Positions 50,117-61,709 are shown, numbered from the stretch's first letter. The stretch: DNA of 64,000 nt from Microvirga pudoricolor (GCF_016892705.1 NZ_JAFEMB010000009.1:62001-126000); one strand, 5' to 3'. Notes: generated from the sequence alone by a model not told the origin. Made by a program: numbers and translations.

Positions 50117-52213
50117 ATGATCAAGGCCGGCATCGTGGCCGCTGTGGCGGGACTGGCGCTCTTCGGGTTGCGGTGGGGAGAGACGCTTCCGTTTTCGATC
50201 CTGCTGCCCTTTTCGCTGTTGGGCCTGAGCCTGGCGCTGGTGCTGTCCCGGTCCATGCCCCGGTTCCTCCAGGTCTTCGTTTTCATGCTGGCCATGGTGG
50301 AGTTCATCTTCGCGGCCCTGCTGGTGGCGGATGCGACGGGGGGGATCACGGGAGACCTGAAGGGCTACGTGCCCCCGGTCTCGATGGCGGTGGGCGCCAC
50401 GATCTTCGCCTTCGTGATCTACGGGGTGTCCCGCATTCCGGTGATCCAGGCGATCATGCGCATCGCCGACCGGTATTTCACGTCCAAGGCCCCGAGCGAG
50501 ATCCGCCTGCCCCTGATCGGGCCGGTGCGGGCCTCCGAGGGCCTGATCGGCACGGCGCTGCTGGGCTTCCTCATCGCGATCAACCTGGGCCAGGTGGCGC
50601 TGAACGTGCGCCTGAACTTCTTCGGCCGCGACATGTTCAACGCGCTTCAGGAGAAGGACGCGGGCGCGTTCTGGTACCAGCTCTTCTGGATTTTCGTGCC
50701 GCTGGCCACGGTGTTCATCTCCATCGCGCTGGTGGAGATCGTCTCGCAATACGTGCTGCGGATCCGCTGGCGCTCGTACCTGAACGGCCTGTACGTCCAC
50801 GAATGGCTCAAGGATGGCACCCATTACCGGATGCAGCTCGTGGGGCGCGAGGCGGACAACCCGGACCAGCGCATCGCCGACGACCTGCGCAGCTACATCG
50901 ACCAGACCTACACCCTTTCCATCGGATTGATGAACCAGTCCGCCACCCTGGTGTCCTTCATCGCGATCCTGTGGTCCCTGTCGGCGGGCTTCACCCTGCC
51001 GGGCTCCGAGACCCCGGTGCCGGGCTTGCTGGTCTGGGTGTGTATCGCCTATGCGGCGCTCGGCACCTGGCTCACCCACGTGATCGGCCGGCCCCTGATC
51101 CGCCTGTATTTCCAGCAGGAGCGGGTCGAGGCGGATTATCGCTTCTCCCTGGCGCGCCTGCGCGAATACACCGAGCAGGTGGCCCTGCTCGACGGCGAGA
51201 AGGCCGAGGAGCAGGCTCTCAGGGGCCGGTTCGACATGATCGTGCGCAACTTCATGCAAATCGTGAGCCGGGTCATGCGGCTCCAGGTGTTCCAGTCGAG
51301 CTATTTCCAGGCCAACGTGGTGGTGCCCTACATCCTGACGGCGCCGTACTACTTCATCGGCAAGATCACGCTCGGCCAGATGCAGCAGACCGTGGGGGCG
51401 TTCTCCAGCGTCCAGGGGGCGCTCGACTTCTTCATCACGTCCTACGCGACCATCGCCAACTACAAGGCCGTGGTGGACCGGCTCATCACCTTCGAGTCGG
51501 CCATCGAATCGGTGCGCCAGGGCGCGCAGGCCGGGGACCACGTGGCGCTGACGCCGGGCCGGAACCGGGACCTGTCCGTGGAGGGCGTCCAGGTGGCGCT
51601 GCCGGACGGGCGGGTGCTCATGCGGGCCGACGGCGTGAGCTTTCGCAAGGGTGAGGCGACCCTGCTCACGGGCCCGTCGGGGTCCGGCAAATCCACGCTG
51701 TTCCGGGCGATTTCCGGCATTTGGCCCTTCGGGAAAGGCCGGATTCACGTGCCGGACGGCCAGACCATGATGCTCCTGCCCCAGAGGCCCTACATCCCCA
51801 TGGGGTCCTTGCGGGCGGCGGTCACCTATCCGGGCGAGAAGGGCCAGTACCCGGACGCCGCCATCGCCGAGGCCCTGCGCGCCGCCAAGCTGCCGGCGCT
51901 CGCCGACCGGCTCGACGAGGAGCGGGCCTGGGCCCAGACCCTGTCGCTCGGCGAGCAGCAGCGGGTGGCGGTGGCCCGGGCGCTCTTGGCCAAGCCCGAC
52001 TGGCTCCTGCTGGACGAGGCCACGGCGGCCCTCGACGAGCCGACCGAGGCGGAAATCTACAAGGTTCTCAAGGACAAGCTGCCCGACACCACCGTGGTGT
52101 CCATCGGCCACCGCTCGACGCTGACGGCCTTCCACGACCGGCAGGTCGACATGCAGAAGGGCGAGGACGGCCTGTTCGCCCCGATGGACAAGCCCCGGGC
52201 CGTGCCGGCCTGA
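50117..52213 (+). CDS. ABC transporter with fused membrane and ATPase domains, SbmA/BacA-like (YddA type)
   Basis: The 698-residue protein has about eight membrane helices in its first 440 residues. The membrane part resembles SbmA/BacA (ALNVRLNFFGRDMFNALQEKD, IRWRSYLNGLYVHEWLKDGTHYRMQL, NPDQRIADDLRSYIDQTY). The ATPase has Walker A GPSGSGKS near residue 518, signature LSLGEQQRV and Walker B WLLLDEATAALDE. Similar proteins import or export peptides or very-long-chain fatty acyl compounds. The second start frame nearby is a shadow. Substrate unknown. Confidence 0.9.
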   Translation: MIKAGIVAAVAGLALFGLRWGETLPFSILLPFSLLGLSLALVLSRSMPRFLQVFVFMLAMVEFIFAALLVADATGGITGDLKGYVPPVSMAVGATIFAFVIYGVSRIPVIQAIMRIADRYFTSKAPSEIRLPLIGPVRASEGLIGTALLGFLIAINLGQVALNVRLNFFGRDMFNALQEKDAGAFWYQLFWIFVPLATVFISIALVEIVSQYVLRIRWRSYLNGLYVHEWLKDGTHYRMQLVGREADNPDQRIADDLRSYIDQTYTLSIGLMNQSATLVSFIAILWSLSAGFTLPGSETPVPGLLVWVCIAYAALGTWLTHVIGRPLIRLYFQQERVEADYRFSLARLREYTEQVALLDGEKAEEQALRGRFDMIVRNFMQIVSRVMRLQVFQSSYFQANVVVPYILTAPYYFIGKITLGQMQQTVGAFSSVQGALDFFITSYATIANYKAVVDRLITFESAIESVRQGAQAGDHVALTPGRNRDLSVEGVQVALPDGRVLMRADGVSFRKGEATLLTGPSGSGKSTLFRAISGIWPFGKGRIHVPDGQTMMLLPQRPYIPMGSLRAAVTYPGEKGQYPDAAIAEALRAAKLPALADRLDEERAWAQTLSLGEQQRVAVARALLAKPDWLLLDEATAALDEPTEAEIYKVLKDKLPDTTVVSIGHRSTLTAFHDRQVDMQKGEDGLFAPMDKPRAVPA

Positions 52214-52717
52214 CGGACGGCGCGGGGCCGGGACCCTCTCCCGGCTTCCCCTATTTCCCCCGGGCGTGCGAAAAGGGTGCTCGCCAACCTCCGTTTCGCG
52301 CGCAAGAACCGTAACGGGAGACTTGCGACCCGTCCCCGGCGCGGCCGGGGGAAAGCCGCACGAAAAGTCCGAAAAAGCCCCTGTATTCAAACACCTGGGC
52401 CCGCGTTCGTTAAAACGTCCGCGCAACGCGTTGCACCGTGTTGCACGCCGTTTCACCCCCTCGAAACGGGGAGGAGCCCGGCTGCGGCGCCCGCGTCATG
52501 GTGCAGTGCGGGAGGCGGCCGCGCAGTCGCCCCGGGACAGTCTCCGGCTGCCCGCGCCAGGCCCGTGAAATTCCATCTTCCCAAACGTCACGCTTCGGAT
52601 AATCTCACGGCCAATCGCCAATCCAGAAAAGTCCGTCTCGCATCAACAGGTCGTGGTCCACCGGAGGCCCTGCGCCGCCGCGTGGGGAGCGCGTTCGCGC
52701 GCCAGGGAGGATGAACG
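52214..52717. other. Intergenic region with palindrome upstream of the GH16-RTX gene
   Basis: This 504-base stretch has no convincing gene. It contains a perfect palindrome GCAACGCGTTGC at 52423-52434, followed by two direct GTTGCAC units. The sequence just before the ATG of the next gene (GGGAGGATGAACG) supplies the SD. Confidence 0.5.
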
Positions 52718-54139
52718 ATGGCAACCGGTACGGTGATTTTCTCCGACGATTTCTCCACCAACGGCCCGATCAGCGCGGCCAAGTGGAACTACAACCAGTT
52801 CTCGAGCGGCGGCTCGTTCTACGGCCGCACCCAGCAGCGCCAGGAGCTGCCCAGCGCCCAGGACGGCTCCCTGCGCCTGCGGCTCGACACCTACAACCCC
52901 ACGGACGCGACCCACCAGACCCTCGTGGGCTCGGAGGCCATCACCCAGCAGACCTTCGCGGTGGGCTCCGGCCTCGCCTTCGAGGCGCGGGCCCGCTACA
53001 ACCAGGACCAGGCGGGCATCATCGGCGGCTTCTTCACCTTCGCGGGTCCCGCCAACACCCATGACGAGATCGACTTCGAGGCGCTCTCCAACGATCTCGG
53101 CAAGATCCAGACCAACATCTACCACAACGAGCCCCTGGGCGAGGGGCACCCGAAATCCTATCCGGTGACCGGGTCGCTCACCGACTGGCACACCTACCGC
53201 ATCGAGTGGCTGCCCAACGCGGTGCGCTGGCTGGTGGACGGCGAGGTGGTGCGCACGGAGACGAGCCTCGTGCCCGACAAGGCAATGTTCATGCACCTGA
53301 ACATCTGGGGCCCGCCGGTCCAATGGGCCACGGGCAGCGCCACCCTCAAGGCCGCGGCGACGCCGGGCCAGAACCAGACCTTCGAGTTCTGGATCGATTC
53401 CGTGAAGGTGGAGCAGATCGGCGGCATCCAGGGCACCAACCGGTCCGAGCTGCTGCGGGGCACCTCGGCGGCGGATTACATCGACGGCGGCCGGGGCGAC
53501 GACGTGGTGCGCGGCGGCAATGGCGACGACTTCCTGTCGGGCGGCCGGGGCAACGACTCCCTCGTGGGCGGCAACGGCAGCGACCACCTGCTCGGCGGAC
53601 GCGGGGCCGACGTGCTCACCGGCGGCGCGGGCAACGACCTGCTGGAGGGTGGACGCGGGCTCGACGTCCTCGACGGCGGCGCGGGCCGCGACGTGCTGAT
53701 GGGCGGCCACGGGAACGACCTTCTCGTGGGCGGCGGCGGCAAGGACGCGATCTCGGGCGACCAGGGGAACGACGTCCTGATCGGCGGCACCGGATCCGAC
53801 ATCCTCACGGGCGGCGACGGGGCGGACAGCTTCGTCTATTCGACCCTTGCCGACAGCGCGGTGCGCACCGTGCACCGGGACCTGATCCAGGACTTCTCCC
53901 AGGCGCAGGGCGACCGCATCGACATGTCGGGCCTCGACGCCAACGCGGCGCTCGTGGGCGACCAGGCCTTCAGCTTCATCGGCGCCGCCGCCTTCAGCGG
54001 CACGGCGGGAGAGCTGCGCGCCAGCAGCGCCGGGGACCGCACCCTCGTGCGGGGCGACGTGAACGGCGACGGCCTCGCCGATTTCATCGTCGCGCTCAAA
54101 GGCGCCGTGACGCTCGCCGCCACCGACTTCGTGCTCTGA
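52718..54139 (+). CDS. GH16 endoglucanase with C-terminal RTX repeats, ExsH-like
   Basis: The 473-residue protein has an N-terminal GH16 beta-jelly-roll (about 1-235) with catalytic Glu117, Asp119 and Glu121 in DEIDFE. Ten RTX nonapeptides (about 245-370, GGRGDDVVRGGNGDDFLSGG) follow and the end is a distinct serralysin-like tail, TDFVL. No N-terminal signal peptide is present, consistent with type I secretion. GH16 plus RTX matches the ExsH design, a secreted beta-glucanase that trims exopolysaccharide. The target glucan is not known here. Confidence 0.9.
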   Translation: MATGTVIFSDDFSTNGPISAAKWNYNQFSSGGSFYGRTQQRQELPSAQDGSLRLRLDTYNPTDATHQTLVGSEAITQQTFAVGSGLAFEARARYNQDQAGIIGGFFTFAGPANTHDEIDFEALSNDLGKIQTNIYHNEPLGEGHPKSYPVTGSLTDWHTYRIEWLPNAVRWLVDGEVVRTETSLVPDKAMFMHLNIWGPPVQWATGSATLKAAATPGQNQTFEFWIDSVKVEQIGGIQGTNRSELLRGTSAADYIDGGRGDDVVRGGNGDDFLSGGRGNDSLVGGNGSDHLLGGRGADVLTGGAGNDLLEGGRGLDVLDGGAGRDVLMGGHGNDLLVGGGGKDAISGDQGNDVLIGGTGSDILTGGDGADSFVYSTLADSAVRTVHRDLIQDFSQAQGDRIDMSGLDANAALVGDQAFSFIGAAAFSGTAGELRASSAGDRTLVRGDVNGDGLADFIVALKGAVTLAATDFVL

Positions 54140-54216
54140 GCACGGGAAGGCGAGGGCAGGAGGCAAGGGAAGGGGCAAGGGCAAGGGCGCAAGGGCCAGA
54201 GACGGCCGCACGGGCT

Positions 54217-54233
54217 CCGGGGTTCAACCCCGG
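54217..54233 (+). terminator. Probable terminator of the GH16-RTX gene
   Basis: Arms CCGGGG (54217-54222) and CCCCGG (54228-54233) with a five-base loop lie about 80 bases past the stop, in a stretch full of short G-rich repeats (AAGGGCAAGGGC). There is no T-tract. Confidence 0.4.
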
Positions 54234-54379
54234 GGCTTCGTTCCGGGGTCTAAACCTTGGGGCTTGGGCTTCGGGGATTGGCTCCACCGCAAGGGGCCCG
54301 GGGATACGGCCCCGGGGCGCATCGCCGGGCAGGAGCCGCGAGACGCCGCACCTGCTCCGGACACACCTCCGGTCCCGTC

Positions 54380-54625
54380 TCACCCCTTTGCCGCCACCTC
54401 CGGCGTCCGGCCCCTCGGAGCGTCCAGCGCCCCATAGACCCGCAACCAGAACCGCGCCGCCTCCGGCTCCCGGTCCCGCTCACACAGGAACGCCCGCAGC
54501 AACATCTCCGCCCCCGCCTCGTCACCGTAGGTATCCACCATGACCCGCCGCGCCCCGGCCGGGTCGAGGCGTTGCCAGAGCGGGGCGGTGCGGGAGCGTT
54601 TCCAGGAGGTTGGGTGGGTCATCAA
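54380..54625 (-). CDS. Small hypothetical protein
   Basis: The 81-residue protein is Arg-rich and helical (LDPAGARRVMVDTYGDEAGAEMLLRAFLCERDRE). No family was recognised. Codon use fits the GC-rich genome, and it lies on the GC-rich side of the boundary with the AT-richer islet. Confidence 0.45.
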   Translation of the reverse strand: MMTHPTSWKRSRTAPLWQRLDPAGARRVMVDTYGDEAGAEMLLRAFLCERDREPEAARFWLRVYGALDAPRGRTPEVAAKG

Positions 54626-54646
54626 ATGAAAATGAAGCTCACGATA

Positions 54647-54706
54647 ATTCCCTATAATAGGATATTTCGCCTCTTTTGGTCTATCCCCTAAATCGGGATA
54701 TTTCGC
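54647..54706 (+). promoter_or_regulatory. Duplicated operator upstream of the XRE gene
   Basis: Two near copies start at 54647 and 54683, exactly 36 bases apart, each built as ATYCC-N7-RGGAT and each followed by ATTTCGC. The first contains TATAAT, a possible -10 box. The second is a cleaner palindrome, ATCCC-CTAAATC-GGGAT. The XRE start at 54733 follows. Autoregulation by a dimer pair is likely. Confidence 0.6.
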
Positions 54707-54732
54707 TGACCGCCTTCAGCATGGGCGGAGCG

Positions 54733-54981
54733 ATGAAAAGTATTCACACAACGCGGCAGGAGAGGCTTTGCATGCTCCTGAGGCATGCTCGTAAGAAAGC
54801 TGGGTTGACCCAAGAAGAGCTGGGCGAAAAACTAGGTAAGTATAAAACATATGTCAGTAAATACGAAAGCGGCGAGCGACGTTTGGATTTAATCGAATTT
54901 ATAGAGGTCTCTGAAGTTCTTGAAATCGAGCCGAGCGATATATTTTCTGAAATCAGAAAAGCCGATTATGGGGATTTTTAG
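54733..54981 (+). CDS. XRE-family helix-turn-helix regulator
   Basis: ATG 54733 gives 82 residues with a classic XRE domain (LRHARKKAGLTQEELGEKLGKYKTYVSKYESGERRLDL), in which the Q-E-E-L and Y-V-S-K-Y helices bind DNA. An upstream ATG at 54721 or 54676 is less likely. Base composition is AT-rich and unlike the flanks. Its last bases overlap by four the convergent stop of the ATPase. It probably represses its own duplicated operator and may control the ATPase. Confidence 0.85.
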   Translation: MKSIHTTRQERLCMLLRHARKKAGLTQEELGEKLGKYKTYVSKYESGERRLDLIEFIEVSEVLEIEPSDIFSEIRKADYGDF

Positions 54982-56597
54982 GGCGGGTCTATAGATCGCT
55001 GTGCATAAAATGAATCTATGTCAAGTATCGATCGGCGAATTGCACGAAAGTCATCTTCAGGAACGTTAATCGATGCCTCAGACGTAGTCTCCGCATTTGG
55101 CAAAAATGCTATAGGAGCCCGCGATGTATTAATTAAGTCTACATAACTTCCATAATCCAGCTTCCACACCTTATAGCGAGTCCCAGCTTCATCTTTGGCT
55201 GAATAAGACCTCTTCGCTATGTGCAGGATGCGCTCATCGAATAGACGCTCCAAGATGTCGTTTCGCAAATCGCTACGTACTAGAAAAGCTCTGGCTCTTC
55301 TTGCCCCAATCACACTCTCAATAATCCAATGTAGAAGTTCCGCTGCTTGTTGATTGTTGTTTAGATAGCTAGCTTTATCACGTTCGTACCAATCGTGGGC
55401 TGCGCTACGGATGTGAGAAACGGAAATACGTTCGTCTTGCGCTCGAGTGGCAGCTATCTGCAGAATGTTGATGGCATCCCTCGGAACACCTTCACACGCC
55501 CTCACTAACTCTCTGAAAGCTGGTTCCTGCGTGAATGCATTTCGCACGAATTCGTCGGCCGTATCGAACGCCTTGCCACCTGCTGCCGTGTGAACCGCGT
55601 TGAAATGCCGGAATATCAGTTGCTTGAAGAAATTAGTTGCTTTCTCAGCATCATTTTCAAGCACAAGTTGATCGTCTAGATTGACATCAGCAAAAGCATC
55701 AGAGCCAAGCTCAATACCTATACTGGTTGCTCCTTCGCCTATGCGAAAGTTTGCCCTCTGCTCAATCGCAGCTATATGCACTGAGAAATTTTGTATCGGA
55801 AATAATACGCGCTTTATGTAATCTGCTAAAAACGGTTGAAGCACTTCAGGCACGGTGCTCCACTCGTCAATCATGAACCAGACCCTAGACTGGAGCCTTA
55901 TCCCTATTTGTGCGAGAGCTTTGCTTGCTCCGCCAATGTTTATTGATAATGTAGGGCGGCCTTTTACTAGATACTCTCGATTGTCTGCAATGGTATGCCT
56001 AGCTTCGCCCTTGGCGATAACTCCACCTCCCAAAGAAGCTGGTGACAGCGAGATCTTGCCCTCAGCTGAGCCGCTTATGGCATCGGACGTTTGAGAGCCG
56101 ATTTTTTCTTCAACTTGCTCCCTAACAATTACCTCCTTCACTGAATCCGCTAATGCATCAAGAGCTGAGGAAAAGCGATCAATTTTCAGAGTACTTGAAG
56201 GTGCAGTAAAATTCTCCAACAGAGCGTCGTGAATCGCAGCAGTAAAATCTCGAAGTATCCTTGTTGCTCTTTCTGTAATTGGAAGGGACTCGTCAGCGTA
56301 TATATATCCGTTAGACCCGATAGTTCGAAGGTCAATTACTACTGCAATGTCCCCGTTTGAACGCGCTCTGCTGGCGACAAAAGATATAATGTGAGTTTTT
56401 CCCGTACCCCTTCGACCGTAGATTATACTATGATCTGGATTGAGTAGCGTGTGCTCGATCCCGCCTAATGAAACATAGGTTTCGGCCTGTTGTTTAGGAT
56501 CCAGCCTCTCAGCGCGTCGAGATATTGCCTGTAGAGAGGCATTAAGACTTGGAGGCTCGGCCATTTTCTTGAACCAAGGAAAAAAATTAAGCTCCAT
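54978..56597 (-). CDS. P-loop ATPase, ORC/AAA-like, possible defence or mobile-element protein
   Basis: The 539-residue protein has Walker A GRRGTGKT at 61-68 and Walker B-like VWFMIDEW at 239-246. N-terminal text (LGGIEHTLLNPDHSIIYGRRGT) and later RACEGVPRDAINILQIAA with a winged-helix-like C-terminal half fit ORC/CDC6-like or STAND-type AAA ATPases found in defence and stress modules. There is no sensor effector fused and no nuclease or toxin beside it. The gene is AT-rich compared with the chromosome. The function is unknown and the defence link is an inference from composition, family look and position. Confidence 0.7.
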   Translation of the reverse strand: MELNFFPWFKKMAEPPSLNASLQAISRRAERLDPKQQAETYVSLGGIEHTLLNPDHSIIYGRRGTGKTHIISFVASRARSNGDIAVVIDLRTIGSNGYIYADESLPITERATRILRDFTAAIHDALLENFTAPSSTLKIDRFSSALDALADSVKEVIVREQVEEKIGSQTSDAISGSAEGKISLSPASLGGGVIAKGEARHTIADNREYLVKGRPTLSINIGGASKALAQIGIRLQSRVWFMIDEWSTVPEVLQPFLADYIKRVLFPIQNFSVHIAAIEQRANFRIGEGATSIGIELGSDAFADVNLDDQLVLENDAEKATNFFKQLIFRHFNAVHTAAGGKAFDTADEFVRNAFTQEPAFRELVRACEGVPRDAINILQIAATRAQDERISVSHIRSAAHDWYERDKASYLNNNQQAAELLHWIIESVIGARRARAFLVRSDLRNDILERLFDERILHIAKRSYSAKDEAGTRYKVWKLDYGSYVDLINTSRAPIAFLPNAETTSEASINVPEDDFRAIRRSILDIDSFYAQRSIDPP

Positions 56598-57014
56598 TTA
56601 GAGATCCGCGCGAAGTCCTAAAATCCTTCGCGATTCGAAACATATAATTGCAAGAATCTTTTTATTCAGCAATCGGTGGTGGGATCTTTTTAAATCTGCA
56701 TATCCGGAGTGTGCTGGTGCTTATATAGGTGTCTTCATAACAGGCTGGATTGAACGAGAATAAAATCGAATGACTTCTTACGATAGCTAGAGCCAGTTAG
56801 TGGTTTAAGAGTAGATGCGCATTAGTGAAATCGAACCTCTGTCACGGGTTGCAAGTTGCTGCCTACGCAGGGTTGACCACTTCGTTGGGGTTCTTCTTAA
56901 GATAGTTTGGCGCTATCCGTGTCATCTCAGTGAACCGTAGAGTGGCTTAAGGCGATTGCTAAATCCGGAGCGATGCAGATTTTCGGTTGATGCGTCGCTC
57001 GAGAGTCCTCCCAC
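56598..57014. other. AT-rich region upstream of the ATPase, no gene seen
   Basis: About 400 bases with lower GC than the flanks, no open reading frame with a start and no repeat other than a few short T-runs. The ATPase promoter must lie in the first part. It marks the end of the AT-rich islet. Confidence 0.5.
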
Positions 57015-57345
57015 CGTCATGGCCGGGCTTCACCCGGCCATCCACGGCCCGCGTCGCAAGACGTGGATGCGCGGCTCGGGGCCGCGCATGACGGCGGTGA
57101 GGGTGGCCGGGCGATCAACCGGTGATGTCGGGGCGTTCGGTCGTTGCGCGCTCGCTTTCTTCGCTGGGAGGCGGGCATCCAGGGGCGGCGTCGCAAGACG
57201 TGGGTGGCCGGGCTGATCACCGAACCAAGTCCGGGGACGGCCATGACGGCGGCGCGTTGGGAAGCGGTCGGGCCGATACCCGGGTCAAGCCCGGGGATGA
57301 CGTTTCTGGTTGGGAGGTCGCCGGGTCACGCCCCGGTCGTGAGGG
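57015..57345. repeat. Cluster of rhizobial-type palindromic repeats (REP)
   Basis: The first unit (57015-57095) is a nested palindrome: GTCATGGCCGGG ... CCCGGCCATCCACG, then CGTGGATGCGCGG ... CCGCGCATGAC, with outer GTCAT/ATGAC arms and inner ATCCACG/CGTGGAT arms. A 16-base piece, GCGTCGCAAGACGTGG, recurs at 57051-57066 and 57188-57203. A third piece carries CCCGGGTCAAGCCCGG at 57279-57294. These are typical of dispersed REP elements in Bradyrhizobium and Methylobacterium relatives. Confidence 0.75.
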
Positions 57346-57387
57346 CGTGCACGGGACGCTTGGCGTCTCTTCCAGCTTGCGCTCGCC

Positions 57388-57891
57388 TCACCCCTCCCAG
57401 GCCCGGCGCAGGTCCTCCACGTCGATCTTCACCATCCCGAACAGGGCCTGCATCACCCGCGCGGCGCGGGCGGTGTCGGGGGTGGCGAGCAGGTCGCCCA
57501 GCGCCCGGGGGGTGATCTGCCAGGAGACGCCCCAGCGGTCCTTGAGCCAGCCGCATTGCTCCGGCGTGCCGCCCTCCAGGAGGCCGTCCCAGAGCCTGTC
57601 GATCTCGGCTTGCGTGTCGCATTCGATGAGGAGCGAGAGCGCGTGGGTGTACTCCATCCGCATGCCGCCGTTCACCGCCATGAAGCGCTGGCCCGCCAGG
57701 GTGAAGATCACCAGGAGCGTGCTGCCGGCGGGGCCCGAGGGGCTGTCGACGAGGTTCGTCTGGATGCGGTCGATGCGGGAATTCGGGACCAGCGACACGT
57801 AGAACCGCGCCGCCTCCTCGGCGTCGCCGTCGAACCACAGGCAGGGGGAGATCGAGGGGCCGGAGGTGGCAGGCCGGGACGGGTTCGTCAT
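57388..57891 (-). CDS. VOC-family protein, PhnB/3-demethylubiquinone-methyltransferase-like
   Basis: From ATG 57891 the protein is 167 residues. It has SISPCLWFDGDAEEAARFYVSLVPNSRI near the start, VIFTLAGQRFMAVNGG in the middle, ECDTQAEIDRLWDGLLEGGTPEQCGWLKDRWGVSWQI near the end, wording of the PhnB-like VOC family. It is cytoplasmic and small. Function unknown. The region upstream is rich in palindromic repeats. Confidence 0.88.
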   Translation of the reverse strand: MTNPSRPATSGPSISPCLWFDGDAEEAARFYVSLVPNSRIDRIQTNLVDSPSGPAGSTLLVIFTLAGQRFMAVNGGMRMEYTHALSLLIECDTQAEIDRLWDGLLEGGTPEQCGWLKDRWGVSWQITPRALGDLLATPDTARAARVMQALFGMVKIDVEDLRRAWEG

Positions 57892-58031
57892 GAGGGGCTC
57901 CTGGGCGCGGGCGCGGGGTTTCGGGGCGGTGCGGGGTGCGCCGCCGCCGCTCTGCCTGGAAGACGCGCGGGCGCGCCCGGATCCGACACGCGGGGCGGAC
58001 GATTTTTCGCGGGTGTCGCGGGGCGTGGGTC

Positions 58032-58055
58032 CCCGGGTCAAGCCCGGAGATGACG
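58032..58055 (+). repeat. REP-like repeat between VOC and SDR genes
   Basis: A 24-base copy of the CCCGGGTCAAGCCCGG...GATGACG element at 57279 lies here, with one base different. It shows that the same repeat family is dispersed in the window. Confidence 0.7.
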
Positions 58056-58072
58056 ATGGGGCTTGGCCGCCC

Positions 58073-58783
58073 TTACCACGCCACGACGTCGCCGCGATGA
58101 TCGAAGAAGCCGCCCGTCCGGCCCGCGTCCAACCCGTCGATGACCGCGAGCAGGCGCGCGGCGGCGGTGGCGGGGGCTTGCACGTCGAGACCCGCGCGGC
58201 TGAACGGGCCCGAGAGCGGCGTGTCGACGGTGCCCGGATGCAGCGCCACGCACACGGCCTCCGGGGCGCGGCGTTTCAGCTCGATGGCGGCACTGTGGAC
58301 GAACTGGTTGAGGGCGGCCTTCGAGGCCCGGTAGGCGTACCAGCCGCCGAGGCGATTGTCGCCGATGCTGCCCACCCGCGCCGAGAGCGTGGCGAACACG
58401 GCCTTGCCGGTGCGCGGCAGGAGCGGCAGCAGGTGCTTCATGAGAAGCGCCGGACCGGTGGCGTTGACCGCGAAGGAGCGCGCGAAGGCTTCGGGATCGA
58501 TGTCGCGCCAGGACTTCTCCGGGCTGATGCCGGGGCCGTGCAGTAGGCCCGTGGCATCGAGGATCAGGCGCGGCGGCGGCAGGCGCGCGAGGTGCTCCGC
58601 CGCCCGTTCGATGCTGGCCTCGTCGGTGATGTCGAGGGCGGGCTCGCCCCGCCGCGACAGGCGCGTGACGGGCGTGAAGGTTTGGGCGTGGTCTAGCGCC
58701 TCCGCCAGCGCCGCCCCGATCCCGCCCGTCGCGCCGATGATCACGGCGCTCCCGCCGGACGGGAAAGATGTGAGGGTTGGCAT
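58073..58783 (-). CDS. Short-chain dehydrogenase/reductase
   Basis: The 236-residue protein has the nucleotide-binding GATGGIG (18-24), NATG (107-110), a Ser134 region (ATLSARVGSIGD), and Tyr151-x3-Lys155 in YAYRASK, which complete the SDR catalytic set. It reduces or oxidises an unknown carbonyl or alcohol using NAD(P). It lies between a REP element and the palindromic block at 58815. Confidence 0.92.
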   Translation of the reverse strand: MPTLTSFPSGGSAVIIGATGGIGAALAEALDHAQTFTPVTRLSRRGEPALDITDEASIERAAEHLARLPPPRLILDATGLLHGPGISPEKSWRDIDPEAFARSFAVNATGPALLMKHLLPLLPRTGKAVFATLSARVGSIGDNRLGGWYAYRASKAALNQFVHSAAIELKRRAPEAVCVALHPGTVDTPLSGPFSRAGLDVQAPATAAARLLAVIDGLDAGRTGGFFDHRGDVVAW

Positions 58784-58814
58784 GGGGGCTCCTGATTGGG
58801 GGAAGGCCGACCTG

Positions 58815-58941
58815 CTCCCTTCCCCCTTGTGGGGAAGGGCTGGGGATGGGGGTGTCGGCGCTAACCTTCATCGGTTCGGCGCTCACACCCCCACCCCGGT
58901 CGCTTTCGCGACTCGACCCTCCCCACAAGGGGGAGGGGAGA
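58815..58941. repeat. Large palindromic repeat element
   Basis: Left arm about 58815-58862 (CCTTCCCCCTTGTGGGGAAG, then GGGGATGGGGGTGTCGGCGC) pairs with a right arm about 58880-58941 (GCGCTCACACCCCCACCCC, then CCCTCCCCACAAGGGGGAGG). The arms form one long imperfect hairpin between SDR and uvrB. It looks like a dispersed repeat and may also end transcription of uvrB. Confidence 0.7.
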
Positions 58942-58954
58942 GGGGCAGTGCACC

Positions 58955-61654
<2,700 letters not shown>

Positions 61655-61709
61655 GGAACGAATATGGTACGAGTGGCCCCGGAAGTGAAGTGCGAGAGGG
61701 TGCGCCGGA

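Noticed and set aside
50102..52456. 784-residue minus-strand frame across the BacA-like ABC gene
   Set aside because: Antisense shadow. The plus strand has Walker A, signature and Walker B motifs.
53470..53830. Nonapeptide repeats of the GH16-RTX gene as a DNA repeat array
   Set aside because: They are RTX-coding repeats with 27-base periodicity in the reading frame, not an independent element.
56800..56900. tRNA-like or attachment site remnant at the right edge of the islet
   Set aside because: No cloverleaf can be folded and no direct repeat matching the left edge near 54.6 kb was found by eye.
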